Shown: in pieces, positions 35,001-39,117 of the stretch
Layout of the letters: every line of letters begins with the position of its first letter
Position numbering within the stretch: position 1 is the stretch's first letter
Assembly: GCA_021803085.1 (NCBI GenBank)
Contig: JAJZMD010000202.1
Coordinates: 1 to 39,117, forward strand
Source: Actinomycetes bacterium
GTDB lineage: Bacteria; Actinomycetota; Acidimicrobiia; Acidimicrobiales; RAAP-2
DNA: 39,117 bases
Reading direction: 5' to 3'
Notes under the pieces: generated by a model
The model's database searches: none
What the model saw: the letters and a program-made list of their open reading frames with translations, nothing else
What the model was told of the DNA's origin: nothing
Position numbers and translations under genes: made by a program

Positions 35001-38000
35001 GCTCGACGGGGAGTATGTGGCGCTGAAGGTGACGGGTGTCTTCGGCCGCGGCAGCGAGCACGTCGCAACCGCGGAAGGCCCTGACGACGGCGAGAGGGTT
35101 CCTGTGCAGGTGTGCGACCCTTCGGTCACCGTCACGGTCCCCGTCGGAGCGACGGTCGCGCCGGTTGCGGTGTTCGTCACGGTCACGGTGACGAGGTCTG
35201 CTGTGGCGCTTGTCGGGCCGATCGAGATCGAGGCGGAGGTCGGCGCCGCGGTCACCTTGAGTGTGGCGCTGCCCGAGCTCTTGGCATATGTGCCTCCCGC
35301 GTACGCGTAGTCCGCGGTGATCGTGACCGGAGCTGTGCCGGCTGGGAGCACGGAGGGAGAGATCGTGCACGCGGCCTTTCCTGTCGCGTTGACAGGCTGC
35401 GCGCTGCAGGAGGGCACGGGCGTCCCGCCGGCGAGGAAGGCCACGGTCCCCACGGGGACCGTGGCGCCTGTGGCGGTCACGGTGACCGCCGCGGTGGCGG
35501 GCGTCGGGACGCCGTACACCGCCGAGCTGGCGAGCAGCACGGCGGTGGACGTCCCCTTCCCGCTCACCTTCACGTACCACGGAGCAGAGGTCGACGCCGC
35601 GGTCAGGGTCCCGGCCGCGGGGGAGTAGGACGCGACCACTGTGTCCTCGTTGTTCGGGATCGGGACGAACGTGCACGTGGCCTTGCCTGTGGAGCCGACC
35701 GCCTTGCCGCCGCTGCCTCCGCATGTGCCGATCGCCTGCCCGTTCTCCTTGAAGGTGACCGTGCCTGTGACCGGCTCGTGGCCGGCGGTCGTGGAGACGG
35801 CTGCGGAGATCGTGACCGGCACGCCGCCGGCCACTGTGTACGGGTTCGTCTGGGTCGCTGTCGGGCTGAGCGTGACGGACGTCGGGTCCGGTCCGGTCTT
35901 CGCGGTGACCGAGTTGGATGTGCTCGGGCTCCAATCGGCGCAGTCGCCGGTGCTGCCAGCCGGGCAGTAGGTGGCCGAGAAGCTGAGCGTCACTGTGCTC
36001 GTCGCCGGCATGGTCACCGAGCACTTCGCGACTCCTCCTGCGACCTTCACCGCCGTGCATCCGCTCACCCCTGTGCCCGCGAAGGCCACGGTGCCGTCGA
36101 CAGGGGTGCCCGGGTATGAGTTCCCGTCCGTCACCGCCGCCTCGAGTGTCACCTTCGCCCCTACGGGGATGGTGCCCGCCGACGTCGGTGTCACCGTGAG
36201 GGTCGTCGTCGCTGTCGCCTTCGCGACCGTGATGGTCAGTGTGGAGCTGACGGCGTTGGTCTGAGTATCGCCAGGGTATGTGGCCACCACCGTCTCGGAC
36301 TGGAGTGTTCCTGTGCGTCCCGGGACGAAGGTGCATGCGCCGCCGCTCGCGCTGAGCGGGTTGGTCTGTGTCTTCCCGATGCAGTCGATGGCCGTGCCTG
36401 TCGCTTTGAGCGTGACGCCTGGGGGGCTCGTGTCGCTGGCGGGGATTGTCTTCACGGTCACGTCCACCGTGATCGATTGCCCGAAGACGGGAGTCTGTGT
36501 CGAGCCCGGGGACAGTGAGACGCTCACCGTCGGCGTCACCTTGCGCAGTGTGTAGGACACCGGCGTGGAGGGCCCTGCAGGGGTGTTCTCGCCGGCACCG
36601 GCGTACTTGGCGGTGAAGGAGTACTTCTTGCCTGGGACCGCTCTTGTGAACCTGCAGGTCGCGGGGGCAGCACCCCCGGCAGCGGCCTTTGTCGAGATCT
36701 CGACCGGTGTCGGGTTGCAGGTGAGCAACGTCGCTGCTCCACCTGTGGCGTAGAACGTCACCTTCCCTGTGCCTGTGCTCCGGGTGCCGAGCGACGTCGT
36801 GGCGTAGCCGGGCGTTGCGCTCGTCCGTGTGTACCCGGCCGGGTAGACGGTCACGCTCAGTGTCAGGGAGGGCGGGAACTTGCTGGCTGTCACCGAGACT
36901 GTGCCGATGGTCGTCGTGTCCTTCGCCACGCTGGCGGTCGCCGGCCCCGTGCTCGCCGCGTAGGTGTTGTTGGCGACGAACTCTGCGGAGAAGCTGGGCT
37001 TGGACACTGTCCCCAGCCGGTACGAGCACGACGCGGTGCTCTGTCCCTGCGTCGTGCTGTGCACGAGGGCGGTTGTGGCTGTGCAACCCGTCGCCTGGAT
37101 GTGCGTGCCTGTGGCGTAGAACTGGACGACGCCTGTCGGGTCGGTCGTCCCTGTGGCAGTCACCGTGGCGTTCAAGGTGACCGTCTCGCCGAACTGGGGC
37201 GGTGTCGTCGGGGCCGTCACCGAGAGGGAGGTCGTCGTCGAGACGAGTGTCCATTCGAGCTCGACATACGCGTACCCCCCGCTGTTTGTCGCGCCGCTCC
37301 CTGTTGTGGTCACGGTGTTGCAGCTCGTGGTCCGGCTTGTGCACATGTAGCGCACTCTCGACACCCAGCCTGTGCCGTGGACGCCGCTCGAACCGCCGCC
37401 GCCGCCGCCGCCGCTGCCGTTGTCGCCACCGCCACCGCCACCGCCACCGCCGTACCAGCCCGCGCCTCCGCCGCCGCCCGCGCCGGCGCCGGTCCCGCCA
37501 GACGGATCGCCCCCGCCGAAGCCGCCGCCGCCGCCGCCGTGGCCCGACCCTCCGCTGCCGGCTCCGCCGGCTGTGCACTTCCCCGCGGCGCCGCCGCCGC
37601 CTGCGCCGCTCTGCGTGGCACCTCCCCCTCCGCCGCCGCCTGCGCAGATCGTCGAGTCCAGGACCGTCCCGGACGCGCCGCCGCTCCCCGTCTTGCCGGC
37701 GCTCCCGCCGTTGGACGGTGTCTGCGTGGCGCCCCACGAGCCCGCGCCCCCGCCGCCGCCGGCCATCGCCAGGGTTGCGCCTGTGGAGGTCGAGATCCCC
37801 GTCCAGCCACCGCCGCCGCCGCTACCCGCTCCGTCGTTGCCGTTGGCTCCCGAGCCGCCTCCGGGCGAGCCGCCGCTGCCCCCTGTCTTGCCGCTCGGCG
37901 TCGACCCGTTCGCGCCGCCGGTGATGTCCAGGGTCCGACTCGGCAATGTCGCCATGACGAGTGTCCCGGTGACCATCGCGCCGGCGCCGCCGGGCGCGCC

Positions 38001-38381
38001 GCCGACGTGGCCGCCGATCGCCCCGTTCAGCTGGAAGTGGACGGTCGGGATTCCTGCAGGGATCGTGACGGATCCCGTCTTTGTCTTGGTCGTGTCCGCT
38101 GCCGTTGTCCACTGGCACGTGACATGGACACCTGCCGCCGTGCATGCAGTTGGCAGCGGGGTCGACGTCGCGGTGGTCGAAGACTGAGTCTGGACGAGCG
38201 GCGACAGCATGGCGGCGCTGGCCGGCGGGGGAGCCTGGGTGTCGAGCCGGGCGGCCTGGCGCTCCGTCAGCACCGCGGGCACGACGAGCGCGCCGACCAC
38301 GGCTGCGCACATGCCAGTGACCCCCACTCCGGGCATCGCGCGCAAGAACCGACGTGCTGCCCGCCAACACCACGTCGCCAC
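29100..38381 (-). CDS. Giant membrane-tethered surface protein (Gly-rich, Ig-like, beta-rich, kelch)
   Basis: A 3093-residue protein in one uninterrupted frame. The signal sequence is about 15-45 ('GMCAAVVGALVVPAVL'). A Gly-rich domain spans about 105-335, resembling actinobacterial Gly-rich surface domains ('VHFQLNGAIGGHVGG'). About seven bacterial Ig-like domains of some 100-110 residues occupy about 382-1140, several with a cysteine pair. About 1145-2530 is a Ser/Thr/Gly-rich beta region with many alternating strands that I cannot assign. After a Pro/Thr linker come seven kelch repeats (about 2639-2975; 'NGDVLVVGG', 'TAEVYxPxTGxW'), enough for one propeller. A 'TPPVGSPHS' stalk, a membrane helix ('ALPIALASAGGVVVLAGAAF') and the tail 'ELRRRRMR' end it. 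The start GTG 38381 has GGAG 6 bases upstream. Probably a cell-surface adhesin or scaffold. Confidence 0.85.
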   Translation of the reverse strand: MATWCWRAARRFLRAMPGVGVTGMCAAVVGALVVPAVLTERQAARLDTQAPPPASAAMLSPLVQTQSSTTATSTPLPTACTAAGVHVTCQWTTAADTTKTKTGSVTIPAGIPTVHFQLNGAIGGHVGGAPGGAGAMVTGTLVMATLPSRTLDITGGANGSTPSGKTGGSGGSPGGGSGANGNDGAGSGGGGGWTGISTSTGATLAMAGGGGGAGSWGATQTPSNGGSAGKTGSGGASGTVLDSTICAGGGGGGGATQSGAGGGGAAGKCTAGGAGSGGSGHGGGGGGFGGGDPSGGTGAGAGGGGGAGWYGGGGGGGGGDNGSGGGGGGGSSGVHGTGWVSRVRYMCTSRTTSCNTVTTTGSGATNSGGYAYVELEWTLVSTTTSLSVTAPTTPPQFGETVTLNATVTATGTTDPTGVVQFYATGTHIQATGCTATTALVHSTTQGQSTASCSYRLGTVSKPSFSAEFVANNTYAASTGPATASVAKDTTTIGTVSVTASKFPPSLTLSVTVYPAGYTRTSATPGYATTSLGTRSTGTGKVTFYATGGAATLLTCNPTPVEISTKAAAGGAAPATCRFTRAVPGKKYSFTAKYAGAGENTPAGPSTPVSYTLRKVTPTVSVSLSPGSTQTPVFGQSITVDVTVKTIPASDTSPPGVTLKATGTAIDCIGKTQTNPLSASGGACTFVPGRTGTLQSETVVATYPGDTQTNAVSSTLTITVAKATATTTLTVTPTSAGTIPVGAKVTLEAAVTDGNSYPGTPVDGTVAFAGTGVSGCTAVKVAGGVAKCSVTMPATSTVTLSFSATYCPAGSTGDCADWSPSTSNSVTAKTGPDPTSVTLSPTATQTNPYTVAGGVPVTISAAVSTTAGHEPVTGTVTFKENGQAIGTCGGSGGKAVGSTGKATCTFVPIPNNEDTVVASYSPAAGTLTAASTSAPWYVKVSGKGTSTAVLLASSAVYGVPTPATAAVTVTATGATVPVGTVAFLAGGTPVPSCSAQPVNATGKAACTISPSVLPAGTAPVTITADYAYAGGTYAKSSGSATLKVTAAPTSASISIGPTSATADLVTVTVTNTATGATVAPTGTVTVTEGSHTCTGTLSPSSGPSAVATCSLPRPKTPVTFSATYSPSSADFQKLAAPATLTFTPGAACTSTPTFTAVWTAAKSEKTLSLSVDGAGHYGSVSLKLDSVSGTCATTGTVSFSGASLDLFGKTLASTSMSGYVVGSEGGTGKPQVCLTGGTLALPSGWSMGSLGLSSTEKLCFALTTITASGTTVTGTLGPPSGSITVAASTIPYAAVATSATYQLTVSFAASPPTISVHLGPATPPAASPYVTLTVSVTKTGTTFTASGSLTLLNLPFLGSALHGTFQVGTGTTGKIKGSVKLTVLPATASYSPVPGLALSGISLTLSTTTGLTIKGKAVLGAGTKQFTLTLTGNYNRGKWTLKVTAGSVKTWSPITGLKFNLTLTGTVTITTAGSSAVVTYDIQAGKPPTGHTAGTSLVSWSPGGGVVLQISCVALAFGEVPTCEGGSTSKSPTDPTLFAQGSVAFGSAATGSGITAGFKGAIDLRTGGIDFSYDATAGPLSASPVTGLTLTLNSLSITGNASGLSVLGSATATISAIGTTVGVTFQDETGVLAVAGKVTFKGLGVPLSGVFAYATGAVTNFATGTPTVGSGGRVTLAKGFNAFAVYHPTGAVAAILHEVDSSLGSGAAIYFQANWAPGSKPTFSLTLSGGTGFPFLSLPDTGKLTSIVLSYGTTALRLAVKGSIPDPGAQPAPVTLTLTIGTGSKAGTFTGKATVSKLTIFGQVVTLSGSIVRAATGAITATVKGSVPGPITPFPGVPFTLSNVTFSLGTKGISVAATMSLDTLGSLSVTGSLQKIKTWSLTVKAAATKAWTPFPGVTLSPSFSGTVTDAAGSVTFSLAASGANGSPLLTLSPGPVTLAVNSVGLGNAAPPAGCSVSKTGDLWLAVSGSLAMTLGTDTKSVTATGCFDLTAKTFSIKATLAALSFSALTGHVVLGAPTVTLSWASGAFDVQATATLTVTMPTGGSLVVRATLAFESGGTFIIGAEANLSKWLGSDGSFAYLYYASKKVTGFTTGDPTLQKIDLAQGLTFALAVTVPATVAKGLAKIGITIPAGSTLKATGTATFSSDTYKLTISVNLGSGAQLFTSNGAKLILDTGFLQLTLSPTSFTFGLGLTATLDLPSPGAVGGTSHVALTGELSISDTGISVSLSLGHCGSTTTAWITAFGASGLTVQCASLAGGITYEFPFVNVGLSGTITSLPSSVANATGYQEGAPISFAFNLDPFLLKLSIGTKGSTTPALEPLEYFGQKTLIKVYYASLYISPTGATIGPTTYPAGLSIGFQATLFGVKTSILASVGLSPPSITFTATISKITLHGLSIGPIKVVLKASPTTFEFQFTGSAQLGPGSVNIGPTLKIGGELSATVQIDLSTSKLSAFISGSLSLTISAWVATQTCYTDTVFPYPCNYAWRTVGFSATLGKTGFSITSSGVTLEADGYSVTFDYNGHVSASLASLVRHRSQGAGGHGTGHAQPSPTLATLAAFVKPLPPATAPVPPPSGPRQNIGKAVLVPTQPAASQPPTTSKPPSASTTAANPSGANGGTSVTPVAAAPTVGPPLGSWKATASMARARSFPASATLDNGDILVAGGVGTGMRVLSSAEVYDPADGRWSSVGSLSTARAGASATVLANGDVLVVGGYGSTRRPLRTAEIYHPKTGTFSRTGSLHEARTFAFAVPLPGGDVLVGGGVGAAHSPLRTAEVYHSATGRFTTTGSMTTPHAFGAAASLPNGQVLVAGGEDATGPLATAERYDPSSGTWSPAGLMTQPRAMAAGTALQNGDVLVVGGAADGDVYNPSTGIWSSTAGMPAAVTMPMISTLPDGQVLVTGGESDGSSTRTAVLYEPDAGSWRSAGSMRTAVSGAAIAGLSNGQVLVAGGGDVAATQGGGHPTVSLDPGAELYTPRAAVTSAVSGTPPVGSPHSTPPVGSPHSTPPVGSPPPGSPHSTRPAGSPHSTVPVSPPHGSPPPVVAAAASSAALPIALASAGGVVVLAGAAFFAVELRRRRMRLEQAGQPPSSPPDPG
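29356..29430 (-). repeat. 27-bp tandem repeat coding for the TPPVGSPHS stalk
   Basis: Two exact copies (29356-29382 and 29383-29409) plus a partial third encode nine-residue Pro/Ser/His units. Degenerate copies continue towards 29310. It lies between the kelch propeller and the membrane helix, so copy number would set the stalk length. Confidence 0.85.
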
Positions 38382-38690
38382 CGCTTGCTCCGTTCTGTCC
38401 CGTGGCCCGTCCTGCTCGGCGGCGGCTGTTCACCGCCACCCGCAGGCGGCCATCGCCCGCACCGTCCGCCTCCGCAATTTCCCGGAAGTGGTTGGCGGAC
38501 GGTACACGGCCGTAGCGGGTCGGTCAAGGACCTCGCGCGCTCATGGCACGCATGCACCGGGTGCACGTCCGCCCTCGCCCGTCCCGGCGCCACGCGGCCT
38601 CGCGCGCCTCGACGAGTCTCGAGGCCAACGTGACGTCGAGGTTCGAAGGACGCGCCGTCACCCCGGCGGCGAACGCCAGAATGGCAGTCC
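38382..38690. promoter_or_regulatory. Divergent intergenic region with a 13-bp palindrome
   Basis: 309 bp between the giant gene and the DHA2 transporter. TGCACCGGGTGCA (38553-38565) is a perfect palindrome around a central G, the size of a dimeric repressor site. TACCGT on the minus strand near 38502-38507 is a weak -10 candidate for the giant gene. No gene is evident here. Confidence 0.4.
38677..38690 (+). promoter_or_regulatory. Predicted -10 for a leaderless transporter transcript
   Basis: CAGAAT (38677-38682) is followed by 8 bp and then GTG 38691, without a ribosome site. Same arrangement as before the DUF512 and hybrid kinase genes. Confidence 0.4.
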
Positions 38691-39117
38691 GTGCCCAGCT
38701 CTCTCGACCGCATCCGCGCGCGCACCCACGCGATCGCGGTCGTCTACGCCGTGGCGATGTTCGCGAGCGTCATGGACGCCCAGATCGTCAACGTGGCGCT
38801 CACGTCCCTCTCTCGCGACTTCCACGTCACGGACTCGAGCGTGCAGTGGGTGGTCACCGCCTACATGATGAGCCTTGCCGTCTGCATCCCGGCCTCGGGG
38901 TGGCTCGGCGACCGGCTCGGGACCAAGCGGGTCTTCCTCGTCGCGGTCGCCGTGTTCACCGCGGCCTCCGGGCTTTGCGCAGCCTCGGTCAGCCTCCCCG
39001 AGCTCGTCGCGGTGCGCGTGCTGCAGGGTGTAGGCGCCGGGATGATGGTCCCCGTCGGGATGGCGATCGTCTACCGTGCCTACCCCCACGAACGCCGGAT
39101 CCAGGCGACGAGGCTCG
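38691..39117 (+). CDS. DHA2-type MFS drug exporter (5' part only)
   Basis: The first 142 codons of a major facilitator; it runs off the window. The first helix reads 'AIAVVYAVAMFASVMDAQIV', where the 'MDxxIVNVAL' pattern is typical of 14-helix DHA2 (EmrB/QacA-like) exporters. 'SVQWVVTAYMMSLAVCIP' and motif A 'GWLGDRLGTKRVFL' follow. 'RVLQGVGAGMMVPVGMAIVY' matches the fourth and fifth helices. The start GTG 38691 gives a normal N-terminus ('PSSLDRIRARTHA'). The substrate is unknown; these proteins expel hydrophobic or cationic compounds with proton exchange. It is divergent from the giant surface protein. Confidence 0.9.
   Translation, partial: MPSSLDRIRARTHAIAVVYAVAMFASVMDAQIVNVALTSLSRDFHVTDSSVQWVVTAYMMSLAVCIPASGWLGDRLGTKRVFLVAVAVFTAASGLCAASVSLPELVAVRVLQGVGAGMMVPVGMAIVYRAYPHERRIQATRL

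Noticed and set aside
33814-37737. Very long open frame antisense-phase to the giant gene (about 1300 codons)
   Set aside because: Same strand as the giant gene but another phase; His/Arg/Asp-rich low-complexity translation with no domain. It is a by-product of high GC content.
37059-38633. Plus-strand frame of over 500 codons opposite the N-terminus of the giant gene
   Set aside because: Ala/Arg-rich shadow; the minus strand has the signal peptide, Gly-rich and Ig-like domains.

Overview
The window is very GC-rich (I estimate about 70 percent) with actinobacterial features: GTG starts, GTGA/ATGA overlaps, a SigE-type ECF sigma factor, SARP-like regulator modules and a tRNA gene with an encoded CCA end. 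One secreted protein carries an 'FGDA..YGSTGG......VGMAATP.G.GYWLVA' repeat that I associate with Acidimicrobiia. My best guess is therefore an acidimicrobial-type actinobacterium. This rests on motifs, not on a search.

Left part (1-7590): the 3' end of a gene made of tandem DUF5666-like repeats; a hairpin between convergent genes; a minus-strand amidohydrolase; a divergent DUF512 radical-SAM/PDZ gene overlapping the GTPase gene der; a small zinc-ribbon membrane protein; and a secreted beta-helix protein that ends at a strong terminator hairpin.

Middle part (7600-21900) is rich in signalling. It holds an ECF sigma factor, a membrane anti-sigma-like protein and a SIMPL-domain protein with overlapping ends; a 1156-residue AAA ATPase regulator with its DNA-binding and BTAD domains at the C-terminus; an intact GGDEF diguanylate cyclase; a GAF protein with a GGDEF-like domain that lost its catalytic motif but keeps an RxxD inhibitory-site pattern; a small helical protein; a three-GAF hybrid histidine kinase; and a convergent OmpR-type response regulator whose 3' end overlaps the kinase by 19 bp.

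Right part (22000-39117): a two-gene minus-strand unit of a secreted GerMN/ferritin-like fusion and an HtrA-like protease; a DMT transporter; a LOG-like protein; a decayed gene with one frameshift and two stop codons; a PHS-type phosphate transporter preceded by four 7-bp repeats at exact 11-bp spacing, the layout of an actinobacterial PHO box; tRNA-Pro(GGG); a 3093-residue membrane-tethered surface protein (Gly-rich head, about seven Ig-like domains, about 1390 residues of unassigned beta-rich sequence, seven kelch repeats, Pro/His repeat stalk, C-terminal membrane anchor); and the 5' end of a DHA2-type drug exporter.

The strongest candidates for new biology are the giant surface protein, the paired active and degenerate GGDEF proteins, the GerMN/ferritin fusion and the predicted phosphate-controlled transporter.
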